Shown: positions 26,283 to 35,494 of the stretch, piece after piece | Layout: each line of letters starts with the position of its first letter | Position numbering within the stretch: position 1 is the stretch's first letter | Source: Bryobacterales bacterium | Lineage (GTDB): Bacteria > Acidobacteriota > Terriglobia > Bryobacterales > Bryobacteraceae | DNA length: 64,000 nucleotides | NCBI GenBank assembly: GCA_020854055.1 | Contig: JADZGD010000118.1 | Coordinates: 1 to 64,000 of the forward strand | Direction of reading: 5' to 3' | Notes under the pieces: model-generated | What the model was told of the DNA's origin: nothing | Database searches by the model: none | The model's input: the letters and a program-made list of their open reading frames with translations, nothing else | Made by a program: the position numbers and the translations under genes

Positions 26283-26312
26283 GGCCGCCGCCGTTTCCCT
26301 ATGGCGGCGGCC
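26283..26312 (+). terminator. Strong hairpin downstream of frr
   Basis: GGCCGCCGCC (26283-26292) and GGCGGCGGCC (26303-26312) form a perfect 10-bp GC stem with a 10-base loop, 8 bases after the frr stop. It is followed by TCCCACC, not a T run, so it may act as a transcript end with Rho or as a 3' stabiliser. Confidence 0.6.
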
Positions 26313-26338
26313 TCCCACCGGAATCCGCACTCCCTTAT

Positions 26339-26368
26339 CATTCCTGTCCATTCCTGTTCACACCTGTT
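26339..26368. repeat. Three 10-bp tandem repeats, possible regulator binding site
   Basis: CATTCCTGTC, CATTCCTGTT and CACACCTGTT follow each other without gaps. A 10-bp period puts each unit on the same face of the helix. They lie immediately before, and overlap by two bases, the -35-like element at 26367. Confidence 0.6.
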
Positions 26369-26396
26369 CACGGCCGAACCGGCTCCGCTGTATAAC
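26367..26396 (+). promoter_or_regulatory. Promoter-like element in the frr-attH intergenic region
   Basis: TTCACG (26367-26372, 4/6) and TATAAC (26391-26396, 5/6) are separated by 18 bases. The expected transcript start is near 26403. No recognisable protein gene lies downstream on the plus strand before the convergent attH-like gene, so it would make a non-coding RNA or an antisense transcript. Confidence 0.35.
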
Positions 26397-26768
26397 AATG
26401 CCCATGGAGCCGTGTCTTTATGTCACTCCCGGCCAGTGCGGGGAGGGGACGAGATCGCTGACAACAAGAGGCCAACGATAAAGAGACACGTGACTAGACC
26501 GGTCACTACCATATGCCACCCCCAAAGCACGCGCCCGTTCCAGTGCAATTACAATACCACTTCGAATTCCAAATTCAGACCGCTTCCAAGTCACCGGCGC
26601 CGCCTCCGAAAACGGCGATTTCCGCGCCGGCACATGTTGCCACTGCTGATCTCCCTATCGGCAGAGACTCCCAATTTCAGAATCCCCAATCGGCAAAAAA
26701 TGGAGGCCGGTAGAAACGAGCCACCGCGGCTGGTGCATTTCCACCAACTTCATTTCGCCGCGCCGCCC

Positions 26769-27851
26769 CTACATACCGATTTTGCCGGCATACCCGGTCA
26801 TCTCCAGATAGCCGCGGCCTCGAACCGGATGCCCCTGGCGTGTTCCCTCGATGTCGATGGCGCCCTCCCAGTAGGCGGGAGAGGCCGGCGGTCCGCCGCT
26901 CAACTCCTGCGCCGCAAGTGGCGTGGTCACTTGAAGTTTGAGATTCAGAGGATGAACTAGAATGCTCCAGCGCACCGGATAGACGCCGGTGGTGGCAGGG
27001 CTGCGCCAGGTTGCCTCAGAGGTCAGGCGGAATTCGCTGCTCGTTATTGGCCGTGCGGCGCCCGTCGCCGGAACCCACGTTCCCGCCGAAAATGGATCCG
27101 CGGCGCCATCGGTTCGCCGCAGGCGAAACAGCATCAACTCGGCGCCATCATCAAACTGGATGCTGAACCAGTCCCAACCGACTTGATCCGCGGTGAGCTG
27201 ATGGGTGAAGAACTCGTGATCCATCCAGGAGAAACCCTCCACCATTTGCCGCTCACCGTGCAACTCAACCGTCCCCTGTGTCCGCAGTCGGGTGAAGGAG
27301 ATGTAATGGGACGCCTCACCAGGTAGAGGGCCTTTCCGGCTAATCCCATGCTCGCCGTGAATCACCACGGGTTTTACCGGTACCAGATTCAGATCGAAGC
27401 GGAAATCATTCGCAATCGCCTGGAGTTGCTGCCGGCGCCCGCCATCGCTCCAGCGGGAGAACCAGTTTCCGTTCCAGATCAGCCCCCGCGTGATGTCGGC
27501 TCCCGCCAAGCCCGGCCCCGGCCGGTTCAACCGCTCGGTGTGGTAGAAGCGCTGCCCGTTGATGTCGCTGAATGCCAGGTGTGCCAGCCAGACATCGGGC
27601 ACATCCCAAACCGAACCGCTTCCCCGGTCGCGGCTCAACGCGTGGCGGAAGAAGGTCAGCTCGTAGCCAAATCGTTTGCCGCCGCTGGTTTGCAGGTTTC
27701 CGGTGTAGTACCACCACTCGGTCCGGAAGCCGGAGTGGGAGAAGTAGTCGCCGGGAAAATGGTAATGGTAGCCGGGCAACGCCTGACGCCAGACGGTGCC
27801 GGCCGCCAGTACTCCGGCGCAAGCCAGCCCAATGGCCAGGCTACTCTTCAT
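26769..27851 (-). CDS. AttH/CrtC-like lipocalin-fold exported protein
   Basis: A 360-residue protein with an N-terminal signal sequence ([20 protein letters not shown]). It belongs to the AttH/hydroxyneurosporene synthase (carotenoid 1,2-hydratase) family: FPGDYFSHSGFRTEWWYYTG near residue 33, RFGYELTFFRHAL, SFTRLRTQGTVELHG and the core GFSWMDHEFFTHQL followed by GWDWFSIQFDDGAELMLFRL. These proteins form two lipocalin-like barrels. The start overlaps the stop of the ABC permease gene by 11 bases, and an ATPase gene precedes that. This matches the AttE-AttFG-AttH arrangement, in which AttH is probably a periplasmic partner carrying a hydrophobic substrate. True carotenoid hydration is unlikely because no crt gene is nearby. 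Confidence 0.88.
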   Translation of the reverse strand: MKSSLAIGLACAGVLAAGTVWRQALPGYHYHFPGDYFSHSGFRTEWWYYTGNLQTSGGKRFGYELTFFRHALSRDRGSGSVWDVPDVWLAHLAFSDINGQRFYHTERLNRPGPGLAGADITRGLIWNGNWFSRWSDGGRRQQLQAIANDFRFDLNLVPVKPVVIHGEHGISRKGPLPGEASHYISFTRLRTQGTVELHGERQMVEGFSWMDHEFFTHQLTADQVGWDWFSIQFDDGAELMLFRLRRTDGAADPFSAGTWVPATGAARPITSSEFRLTSEATWRSPATTGVYPVRWSILVHPLNLKLQVTTPLAAQELSGGPPASPAYWEGAIDIEGTRQGHPVRGRGYLEMTGYAGKIGM

Positions 27852-30348
27852 GAACTACCTCGATCGGCCGCAACCGCGTGGCTATCCGCGCCGGGTACAC
27901 CGCCGCCAACACGGTCGCCATGTAGATCAAAGTAAGTACTCCCAGCAGCACCGCCACCGGCCAATGGAAACGAATGGTCCAACCGAACGACTGCCGGTTA
28001 ATGACGAAAATCAGCACCATCGAGAGCGCCATTCCCAATAGCAAGCCCACCCCGTTGGCCAGCAGTCCCAGCAACCCTGCTTCGTAGTAGATCATCCGTG
28101 CCACCTGCGGCCGGGAGCCGCCGAGAAAGCGCAGCAGCCCCAGCTCCCGCCGGCGGTCGATCACCAGGGCAACCAGCGCGGAAGCTACCCCCGTCACCGC
28201 CACCAGGATGGCCACTGCCTCCAGCGCATAGGTAATCGCGAAGGTGCGATCGAAGATCCGGATCGCCTCCTGGCGCAATCGGCGGTTGGAAAGCACCTGG
28301 ACGCGGGCTCCTGCCAGCGCCCCCTCCACCTGGCGGCGGCCGGCCTCGAGATCGACTCCCGGTTTCAGATATACGGCGATGTTCGATGACGCCGGATCGG
28401 GTAGATACCGCAACAACGTGCGGCGATCGACGATGATATACCCACGCTCGTTGGCGTAATCGTAAAAGACTCCAAGCACCTTGAGCGAAACGATCCGCGC
28501 TCCCATCGGCAGGCGCAACCGATCGCCCGGATGAACGTTATGTTTGTTGGCAAACGGCTCGCTGACCACCGCGGTGCCGGGATGCTCGAGCGCGCGGAAA
28601 ATCGGGACGGGATTCGACACCCCTAGAAACGACCGGCGCCCAAACCGGGAGGCAACACGCGAATCGCCACCGGCAAGCGTGGCCGGCATTCCCTGGTAGT
28701 TGATCTCGTAGGCCCGGAAACGGTCGATCGCGGCGACTCCTTCCAGTTTTGCAACCCGGTCCGCCAGTTCGGCACGAATCGTCGGATGGCGATCGGCACT
28801 GGCCGGCGCGGCCGGACGCAGATAGAGATCGGCCTTCAGCCGGTCGTCCATCCAATCGAGCACCGTTTGCCGGAAACTGCCCACCATAATGGCGACGGCC
28901 ACGGTCATCGCCACCGCCGTTGAAAGCGCGCCCACCAGCACCGAGGTACGCCGCAGCGATCCGGCCAGGCTGCGGCCGGCGAGGAGCGCCTCGGCGCCGA
29001 TTCGCCGCAGGCAGCCCGCCGAAACCGAAGCCAGACTGGAAATTAGCGCCGGAATCGCCAACACCCCGGTTGCGATCAGCAGCAGGGCGGCGAGATACCC
29101 AAACAGCGGCCGGCCTCCGACCGGCGCCTGGCGGGCCGCCAGCCAGGCAGCCAGTCCGCACGCCGCCCCCAGCCCCAGATTGCGCCACCGGCGGACTCGC
29201 GCCTGGTACTCGCGCCGGCCCCGGGCCATGGCCTCGGTCGGCGGTACCTGTGCGGCCTCCCAAGCCGGCGTGAGCGCGGACACCAGTGCCGCCCCAATGC
29301 CAATGGCCATGGCCCACGCCACAATAGCCGCCGTTACCTCGATGGGCGCCGGACGGCTGCTGACATATAGCGAGTCAACGGTAGCGGCCACCAGCCGCAC
29401 GGCGCCCTCGGCCATTACCCTGCCGAGCAGCAGGCCGGCCGCGCCGCCAGCCAGGCCCAGCATGGCCGCTTCAGACAACACGGCGCCCAGCACGGCGCGG
29501 CGTGTCGCGCCCATCGCGCGCACGATGCCAATCTCGGGCCGCCGCCGGACCACCGACACCGAAAGCGTGTTGTAGATGAGGAAAGCCCCCACCACCAGCG
29601 CAATGTAGCTGAGCACCCGCAGGTTCCAGCGAAAGGCGGCGAGCATCCGGCGGTTCTCCTCGGTCCGTGCGCCGAACCGGGCCAGCTCACAACCGGGCGG
29701 AAGCACGGCTCGTAGCACGCTTTCACTGGCCGGCGATTCGATCAGGATCCGGTCCACCGTGCTCTTCCGGCCGAGCAGGCGCGAAGCGCTCCCCAGGTCG
29801 AGCACAAACGCCCCGCCGGCCGCGGAACCGAGCACGCCACGCACGCGAAACCGGCGCTCGGTGTCGTTAAGAATCAGCCTGACCGTGTCGCCTTTGTGGT
29901 AGCCAGTGTCCGGCCCTGCCCAGATAGCGTCCGCAGCCATCAGCGATTCGGCGTCCGGCGCTTCCCCGCCCGCGGCAGCCAGCCGGCCATCGGCCACCAG
30001 ATCGACGCCAATTACCGGTACGACGCGAAGGTCCCCGGCGATCATTCCATAGTCTTCGATCCTGGGCCGGACGCGGATCGGCCAGGCGAGGGTGGCTAGA
30101 CGCCCAACTGCCTCCACCGGCACGCCACCAGCGGCCGTCACCTCGTAATCCGCCCGGCCGGCCAAGGTCTCCATGGAGGCATGGAACGAACCCGCCGCCG
30201 CCTGCCCGGCCAGTTCGATGGCGATCACCACTCCCACACCCAGTGCGACGGCAAACACCGTCAGCACCGTGCGCAGCCGTTCCCGCGCCATGGGCCGGAT
30301 GACGAAGCGGTACAGAAGACGAAACGAAGCCATTTGGAGCCGGATCAA
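27841..30348 (-). CDS. FtsX-like ABC transporter permease, fused double-repeat type
   Basis: An 835-residue permease. It has an N-terminal helix ([20 protein letters not shown]), a MacB-like periplasmic domain (residues about 50-230), an FtsX domain of three helices (about 245-385, [20 protein letters not shown]), two further central helices, a second periplasmic domain (about 490-690) and a second FtsX domain at the C terminus ([18 protein letters not shown]). It is thus a fusion of two FtsX modules, corresponding to AttF plus AttG or to the YbbP/LolCE type. It overlaps the ATPase gene by four bases and the AttH-like gene by 11. The likely role is extraction or export of a lipid-like molecule across the inner membrane. 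Confidence 0.9.
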   Translation of the reverse strand: MIRLQMASFRLLYRFVIRPMARERLRTVLTVFAVALGVGVVIAIELAGQAAAGSFHASMETLAGRADYEVTAAGGVPVEAVGRLATLAWPIRVRPRIEDYGMIAGDLRVVPVIGVDLVADGRLAAAGGEAPDAESLMAADAIWAGPDTGYHKGDTVRLILNDTERRFRVRGVLGSAAGGAFVLDLGSASRLLGRKSTVDRILIESPASESVLRAVLPPGCELARFGARTEENRRMLAAFRWNLRVLSYIALVVGAFLIYNTLSVSVVRRRPEIGIVRAMGATRRAVLGAVLSEAAMLGLAGGAAGLLLGRVMAEGAVRLVAATVDSLYVSSRPAPIEVTAAIVAWAMAIGIGAALVSALTPAWEAAQVPPTEAMARGRREYQARVRRWRNLGLGAACGLAAWLAARQAPVGGRPLFGYLAALLLIATGVLAIPALISSLASVSAGCLRRIGAEALLAGRSLAGSLRRTSVLVGALSTAVAMTVAVAIMVGSFRQTVLDWMDDRLKADLYLRPAAPASADRHPTIRAELADRVAKLEGVAAIDRFRAYEINYQGMPATLAGGDSRVASRFGRRSFLGVSNPVPIFRALEHPGTAVVSEPFANKHNVHPGDRLRLPMGARIVSLKVLGVFYDYANERGYIIVDRRTLLRYLPDPASSNIAVYLKPGVDLEAGRRQVEGALAGARVQVLSNRRLRQEAIRIFDRTFAITYALEAVAILVAVTGVASALVALVIDRRRELGLLRFLGGSRPQVARMIYYEAGLLGLLANGVGLLLGMALSMVLIFVINRQSFGWTIRFHWPVAVLLGVLTLIYMATVLAAVYPARIATRLRPIEVVHEE

Positions 30349-31025
30349 CGTCCTTCCTGGATCTGCTCGATCTGGCCGTCGCGCATCCGCACGATGGTGT
30401 CAGCAGCCGCGGCTGCCTCCAGACTATGGGTAGCCATCAGGATGGTGACCGAGTGTTCATCCACCAGGCGCCGCAACAGGGCCAGAATGTGGTCGCCGGT
30501 TGCGGAATCGAGGTTTCCGGTGGGTTCGTCCGCCACCAGCAGCCGCGGCCGGTGTACCAGCGCGCGGGCAATGGCCACCCGCTGCATCTGGCCTCCGGAG
30601 AGTTGGAACGGCATCCGGTTTTCATAGCCATCCATATCCACCCGGCGCAGGCTCTCCACGGCCCTCCGCCGGCAATCGTTCTCACCGGCCAGCATGAGCG
30701 GAAGCTCCACATTTTCCACGGCCGAAAGCGCAGCCAGCAGTTGGAAGGATTGAAACACAAATCCGATCTTCCCGCGCCGCAGCCGGGTCAGCGCAAAGTC
30801 GTCCAGAGGCCAGGTGGGTACGCCATCCAGGATTACCCGGCCGGCGGTAGGGAAGTCCATCGCCGCGGCCAGGTTGAGCAGCGTCGATTTGCCGCAGCCG
30901 CTGCGCCCGGCTACGGCAACGAATCGGCCGGTCTCAACCTCAAGCGAGATATCGCGGAGGGCCGTCACCGTCTGGCCATCGGTCGAATACTGCTTGCCTG
31001 CCCGCTCGAAACGAAGAATTCCCAC
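30345..31025 (-). CDS. ABC transporter ATP-binding protein (MacB/LolD type)
   Basis: About 226 residues, with Walker [14 protein letters not shown]-loop [10 protein letters not shown], signature [15 protein letters not shown], Walker [14 protein letters not shown] and the switch His in MATHSLE, so it should hydrolyse ATP. The EPTGNLD wording is typical of the LolD/MacB/FtsE group that works with FtsX permeases. The exact start is unclear. Candidates are the GTG at 31025, which lies too close to GGAGG, an ATT at 31019 with ideal spacing, or a TTG at 31082. The gene overlaps the permease start by four bases and is divergent from gamma-glutamyltransferase. Confidence 0.9.
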   Translation of the reverse strand: MGILRFERAGKQYSTDGQTVTALRDISLEVETGRFVAVAGRSGCGKSTLLNLAAAMDFPTAGRVILDGVPTWPLDDFALTRLRRGKIGFVFQSFQLLAALSAVENVELPLMLAGENDCRRRAVESLRRVDMDGYENRMPFQLSGGQMQRVAIARALVHRPRLLVADEPTGNLDSATGDHILALLRRLVDEHSVTILMATHSLEAAAAADTIVRMRDGQIEQIQEGR

Positions 31026-31084
31026 ACCTCCAGGATACGGCCCCCGTGCTTTAGGGTTGATAATGAGTGGGATCGAAGGCAACG

Positions 31085-32875
31085 ATGAATGTTCACTTGG
31101 TCTGTTTGGCCATCCTGCTCCTCCCCATGGCGCTTCCGGCGCGGGACGCTCGCATGATGCGGCCGGTACTCCGCGGCCGCCATTGGGCGGTGACGGCGAT
31201 GAAACCGGAAGCGGCGCTGGCTGAAGACCGTATTCTGCAGGCGGGGGGCAACGCCTTTGACGCAGTGGTCGCGGGGCAAGCGGTACTGGGCATTGTGGAC
31301 GCTCCGATGAACGGCCTCGGTTCGGATGCAGTGATTTTGATCTACGATGCCAGGACGCGCGAAGTCGTCAGCCTGAACGCCGAGGGTACAGCCCCCAAAC
31401 TGGCAACCATCGAGTGGTACCGGCAGCACCACCAGGGGCGGCTTCCCCACGATGACGGGCTGTTGGCGGGTACGGTCCCGGGCGTAGTGGATGCATGGTA
31501 TTTGCTGCTCGAGCGATGGGGCACCATGAGCTTTGAGCAGGTGCTGGCCCCTGCGATCGAAATGGCCGAACAAGGCTTTCCCATGAGCGAGAGCCTGGCC
31601 CACACCATTGCCCACACGGCGAAGCTTCGCAAGTATCCCACCAGCGAAGCGATCTACCTGCCCGACGGACAGCCTCCCAAGCCCGGCGCGCTGTTCCGCA
31701 ACCCCGGCCTGGCGCGAACACTCCAGCGAATGGTGGATGCCGAGCGGGCAGCGCGGCCCAAGGGCCGCCATGCCGCGCTGCTGGCCGCCCGTGACCGCTT
31801 CTATCAAGGTGATATCGCCCACGAAATGGCCCGGTTCTCCGAAGACAACGGGGGGCTATTCCGTTATGAGGATTTCGCGTCGTACCACGCGAAATTCGAG
31901 AAGCCTGTCTCTACTACCTACCGCGGCTACACGATTTACAAAAACGCGTCGTCCACCCAGGCGCCGGCCGAATTGTTCGCGCTGAACATTCTGGAGGGCT
32001 ACGGCCTCAAAGCGATGGGCCACAATAGCGCGGACTACATTCACACCAGCGTGGAAGCGCTCAAGCTGGCCTTTGCCGACCGCGACAAATACCTGGGCGA
32101 CACGGACTTCATCGAAATTCCCTTCGCCGGCCTGCTTTCCAAAGACTATGCCCGGGAGCGGCGCAGGCTGATCGACCCCGAGCACGCCTCGCTCGAATTG
32201 AGGCCCGGCGTGGCCGAGCGCTTCATCGCCGGCCATCCGGTGCTGGAGCGCCCGCTCGACTACCGTCTAGCCGGCGAGGGGGATCACGAAGGCGATACCA
32301 GTTATCTGAACGCGGCCGACCAGTACGGTAACGTAGTTTCTTTCGAGCCCAGCCTGCACAGCCCCTTTGGTACCGGTGTGGTGATGGGACGCCTGGGGTT
32401 CATCCTGAATTGCCGCGGAGATTATTTCTCATTGATGCCGGGAACGGCCAACGCGCTCGCTCCGGGCAAGAGGCCCCGCAGCACGCTGCAATCGACGCTG
32501 GTGATGAAAGACGGCAAACCGTGGCTTGTCACCGGCAGCCCCGGCGGCGACGACCAGATCATGCGCACCATGCAGACGCTATTGAATATGGTTGAGTTCG
32601 GCATGAATATCCAGCAGGCGATCGAGGCGCCGCGATGGACCACGCGAGCGTTTCCCTCAAGCACGTTCCCGCACGTGATGTATCCGGGCGACCTCGGTCT
32701 GGAAGATCGCATTCGGCCGCCCGTCCGCGATGCGCTGGCTGCGCGTGGCCACAAGATCGTCGTGCGCGAACCTTGGTCGCTGGGCTCCAACAGCGGCATC
32801 GAGATCGATCCCGAGACTGGCTACTTTGCCGCCGGAACCGATCCCCGCGCGGATGCCTGGGCAGTAGCTCGATGA
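31085..32875 (+). CDS. ggt: Gamma-glutamyltransferase family protein
   Basis: A 596-residue Ntn-hydrolase precursor with a signal peptide (MNVHLVCLAILLLPMALPA); the ATG at 31085 has GAAGG upstream. The large-subunit part includes GGNAFDAVVAGQAVLGIVDA, GTVPGVVDAWY and SVEALKLAFADRDKYLGD. The predicted nucleophile for self-cleavage is Thr405 in HEGDTSYLNAADQYGNVVS. The small subunit then has GVVMGRLGFILNCRGDYF, RSTLQSTLVMKDGKPWLVTG and SPGGDD. The family cleaves gamma-glutamyl bonds such as in glutathione, in the periplasm. FILNCRGDYF replaces the usual wording after the second GG turn, so cephalosporin- or other-substrate relatives are possible. It stands alone. Confidence 0.9.
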   Translation: MNVHLVCLAILLLPMALPARDARMMRPVLRGRHWAVTAMKPEAALAEDRILQAGGNAFDAVVAGQAVLGIVDAPMNGLGSDAVILIYDARTREVVSLNAEGTAPKLATIEWYRQHHQGRLPHDDGLLAGTVPGVVDAWYLLLERWGTMSFEQVLAPAIEMAEQGFPMSESLAHTIAHTAKLRKYPTSEAIYLPDGQPPKPGALFRNPGLARTLQRMVDAERAARPKGRHAALLAARDRFYQGDIAHEMARFSEDNGGLFRYEDFASYHAKFEKPVSTTYRGYTIYKNASSTQAPAELFALNILEGYGLKAMGHNSADYIHTSVEALKLAFADRDKYLGDTDFIEIPFAGLLSKDYARERRRLIDPEHASLELRPGVAERFIAGHPVLERPLDYRLAGEGDHEGDTSYLNAADQYGNVVSFEPSLHSPFGTGVVMGRLGFILNCRGDYFSLMPGTANALAPGKRPRSTLQSTLVMKDGKPWLVTGSPGGDDQIMRTMQTLLNMVEFGMNIQQAIEAPRWTTRAFPSSTFPHVMYPGDLGLEDRIRPPVRDALAARGHKIVVREPWSLGSNSGIEIDPETGYFAAGTDPRADAWAVAR

Positions 32876-33180
32876 GCACAAGCACCGGGCGCAGCGTGGA
32901 ACCACCGGCAACCCACGAGCCGGTTTACTGGCACCAGATGCTCCCAGGCGGTCAATCCCGAGCGCACCCCCATGAGCCCGGCAGGACAAACCTGCGCGTA
33001 CAATGGGGGCAAGGTATGCCTGCGATGGCCAATCCGTGGCAGCGCCCAGGGCGGGCAAAGCTGACAGGCATTGAGAGGGCACCAGCCGCCGTGAATGAGA
33101 AACCGGTCCCGCCGCAGCGCTCCCGAAGGTGGTATAGGATGGTAGTACCTTAATTCTAGAGATTGGGAGTGTTACGGAAA
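32876..33180. other. 305-bp intergenic region without a convincing gene
   Basis: A 93-codon frame starts with an ATG that overlaps the ggt stop (ATGA at 32872) and runs to 33153. Its product is rich in Pro and Arg, has no recognisable domain and looks like chance coding in GC-rich DNA. No repeat or strong hairpin is evident. A TATAGGAT-like stretch near 33132 could be part of the promoter for the next gene. Confidence 0.4.
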
Positions 33181-34533
33181 GTGGCTAACGATCGCGTTTC
33201 ACGGCGACATTTTTTCATGGGTACGTTGCTGGCGAGTGCCGTTCCCATTGGTGGTTTTGGGAGCGTTGCCTCACTCAAACGGCTCGGTTTCAAGTCTCCG
33301 AACGAAAAGCTGAACATGGCCGGCATCGGTGCCGGCGGCAAGGGAGTCAGCGACATTTACGCCTGCTCGCAGTCGGAAAATATCGTGGCGTTGGCCGATC
33401 CGGATGACGAACGCGCGGCCAAAACCTACGAGCGTTTCCCGAACGCGAAGAAGTATAAAGATTTCCGCAAGCTGTTTGACCAGGAAGGAAACAACATCGA
33501 TGCGGTAACGGTTTCCTGCCCGGACCACCTGCACGCTACCGTCGCCATGTGGGCCATGGAGCGCGGCAAGCACGTCTACTGTCAAAAGCCGCTGACGCGC
33601 ACCGTTTGGGAAGCGCAGCAACTCACCGCGGCAGCCGCCAAGTACGGCGTTGCGACGCAGATGGGCAACCAGGGCTACTCCAGCGAAGGCGCACGCGAGG
33701 CGTGCGAAATCGTCTGGAGCGGCGACATCGGCAACGTCACCGAGGTCCACGCCTGGACGGACCGCCCCGGCCACTACTGGCCACAGAATCCGCAGGTGGA
33801 GCCCAAGCCCGGCACCGTTCCGTCAACGCTCGATTGGGAGATGTGGCTCGGTGACGCGGCAGACCGGCCCTACAGCCCCGATTACACCATCATCAAATGG
33901 CGCGCGTATCCCGACTTCGGCTGTGGCGCCGTGGGCGACATGGCCTGCCACATTCTGGGCACGCCGAACATGGCGCTGAAACTCCGTGATCCGATCAGCG
34001 TGGAGTGCACCAAGCGCATTGGTCCCAGCAAGTGGGTCTTCCCCGAACAAACCGAGATCAAGTGGGAGTTCCCGGCCCGTGGCGCGATGCCGGCCCTGAC
34101 GCTCACGTGGCACGACAGCATGAAGGCGCAACCCGAGTTCCCCGGCGTTCCCAAGGGCGAGATGATCGGCGATGCGGACCTCAACGGCAGCCTGTTCATC
34201 GGCGACAAGGGCATGATCACCACCGGTTGCTATGGCGAGCGCACGCGGCTCATCCCGGTGGAGAAGATGAAGGATTACAAGATGCCCGAACCGGTGCTGA
34301 CCCGCTCACCCGGGCATTATCGCGACTGGCTGCGCGCCTGCAAGGGCGGCGAACCATCCTGCTCCAACTTCAGCATCGCCGGACCGTTCGTGCAGTGGAT
34401 GCTGCTGGGTGTGATCGCCATGCAGGTTGAAGGCAAGCTGTTGTGGGACGCGCAGAAGGGCCGATTCACCAACAGCGAGGCCGCCAACCGGCTGCTAAAG
34501 CCGAAATTCCGCAAGGGCTGGAAGTTCGCTTAA
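33181..34533 (+). CDS. Tat-exported Gfo/Idh/MocA family oxidoreductase
   Basis: About 450 residues. The GTG at 33181 is used; GTG 33169 and TTG 33163 are alternatives. The N terminus carries a twin-arginine signal (SRRHFFMGTLLASAVPIGG). After it comes the Rossmann domain: LNMAGIGAGGKGVSDIYAC, VALADPDDERAAKTYERFP, VTVSCPDHLHATVAMWAMER, and the EKP-like motif as CQKPLTRTVWEA, with Lys retained. The C-terminal GFO/IDH domain includes GCGAVGDMACHILGTPNMAL with the conserved His. Such proteins oxidise or reduce sugars or inositols with tightly bound NAD(P). Tat export means it folds with cofactor before leaving the cytoplasm. Exported members are very common in Solibacter-like acidobacteria. The substrate is unknown. 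Confidence 0.92.
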   Translation: MANDRVSRRHFFMGTLLASAVPIGGFGSVASLKRLGFKSPNEKLNMAGIGAGGKGVSDIYACSQSENIVALADPDDERAAKTYERFPNAKKYKDFRKLFDQEGNNIDAVTVSCPDHLHATVAMWAMERGKHVYCQKPLTRTVWEAQQLTAAAAKYGVATQMGNQGYSSEGAREACEIVWSGDIGNVTEVHAWTDRPGHYWPQNPQVEPKPGTVPSTLDWEMWLGDAADRPYSPDYTIIKWRAYPDFGCGAVGDMACHILGTPNMALKLRDPISVECTKRIGPSKWVFPEQTEIKWEFPARGAMPALTLTWHDSMKAQPEFPGVPKGEMIGDADLNGSLFIGDKGMITTGCYGERTRLIPVEKMKDYKMPEPVLTRSPGHYRDWLRACKGGEPSCSNFSIAGPFVQWMLLGVIAMQVEGKLLWDAQKGRFTNSEAANRLLKPKFRKGWKFA

Positions 34534-34570
34534 TTCCCATCGGGGACGGGCCACGAGTCCGTCCCTGCTC

Positions 34571-35494
34571 TCAAGCCGTGTCGTAACGCATCAATAGAAT
34601 ACAGGACGCCAGCACCACCACCGCTCCCACAATCGCCGTGGGACCCAACCTCTCCCCCACCAGCACGGTCGCCAACAGTACCCCGAACACCGGCACCAGG
34701 TACAGCGACATGGATGCAATGGTCACATCCAGCCGCTGAAGCACATGAAAAAACAGCAGCATCGAAACGCCATACATGAAGATCGCAAGAAAGGCGAACG
34801 CGGCCCACGCCGGCCAGTTGAAGCCGTGAAACGACTGGATACGTACCGGCTCCACCCAGATAAACAACGGAATGGTGGCGAAGGATGCGGCGATGTAGCT
34901 GAAGATCAGGATGTCCACCTCGGAAAAGCGCTGCATCAGCCCCTTGCAGTAGACGTTGTAGAATGAGGACCCGAGACACCCGGCCAGAATCAGCAGGTTG
35001 CCGGTGAGGTGTTCCAAGTGCCCGAGCGAACTCTCCCGTAGGTCCCCGGTGGAAAGCAGCAGCACACCTACCAACCCGATCGACAGCGACGTCCAGCGCA
35101 GGCGCGTCATCTTCTCATGAAGCATGATGGAGGCCAGCACGGCCGTGAAGACCGGAATCAACAGATTCAGGACCGCTCCGTTCGATGCCAGCGATTTGCT
35201 GATGCCCCACGTCATGCCCAACTGCGCCACCACCTGCCCCCCGACTCCCGCCAGCGCAAAACCCATCAGGTCTTTCCCGGTTAAAGGCACTGCACGCGGG
35301 TTCCGCCGCCGGGAGCGGATGAGCACCGGTATCAACAGCAGAGTGGTGACGTAAAACGGCAGAAATGTAATCGAGATCGGCCCGATGTGTTTGTCCAGAA
35401 ACTTCACCGCCGTGCCCTGGGAAGACCACATCAGGTTCACCAGCGCCAGCAGGCCGAAGTTCCAGGCAAAGCTGCGCCGCGCGGCGGCGCTCAT
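34571..35494 (-). CDS. EamA/DMT family transporter
   Basis: A 307-residue membrane protein with ten hydrophobic segments in two EamA repeats. The ATG at 35494 overlaps the stop of the upstream kinase gene by four bases (ATGA); the frame is open further upstream without membrane character. It is clearly a paralogue of the transporter at 2451-3365: both share WG-SLASN-A-L-LTLPVFTA-like segments (here ISKSLASNGAVLNLLIPVFT) and GNLLILAGCLGSSFYN. It ends the minus-strand sugar operon, so export or import of a sugar-derived product is plausible. Confidence 0.87.
   Translation of the reverse strand: MSAAARRSFAWNFGLLALVNLMWSSQGTAVKFLDKHIGPISITFLPFYVTTLLLIPVLIRSRRRNPRAVPLTGKDLMGFALAGVGGQVVAQLGMTWGISKSLASNGAVLNLLIPVFTAVLASIMLHEKMTRLRWTSLSIGLVGVLLLSTGDLRESSLGHLEHLTGNLLILAGCLGSSFYNVYCKGLMQRFSEVDILIFSYIAASFATIPLFIWVEPVRIQSFHGFNWPAWAAFAFLAIFMYGVSMLLFFHVLQRLDVTIASMSLYLVPVFGVLLATVLVGERLGPTAIVGAVVVLASCILLMRYDTA

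Larger units (their letters stand above)
26275..26768. other. 494-bp intergenic region with repeats, promoter-like and hairpin elements
   Basis: Between frr and the convergent attH-like gene there is no convincing protein gene; open frames across it lack start signals and similarity. It holds, in order: a GC-rich hairpin (26283-26312), three 10-bp tandem repeats (26339-26368), a promoter-like pair (26367-26396), and inverted repeats at 26412-26421/26478-26489 and 26490-26494/26502-26506. From 26510 to 26768 I see nothing structured. Confidence 0.6.

Noticed and set aside
26404..26481. 25-codon frame starting right at the predicted transcript start (MEPCLYVTPGQC...)
   Set aside because: No ribosome binding site and no supporting similarity; kept only as part of the possible RNA.
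26301..26960. 219-codon plus-strand frame across the frr-attH intergenic region
   Set aside because: It runs antisense into the attH-like gene, lacks a ribosome binding site and has no recognisable sequence.
32872..33153. 93-codon frame overlapping the ggt stop by ATGA, possibly a coupled small gene
   Set aside because: Composition is Pro/Arg-rich with no domain, no helix or signal pattern; typical of chance open frames in GC-rich DNA. Only the overlap speaks for it.
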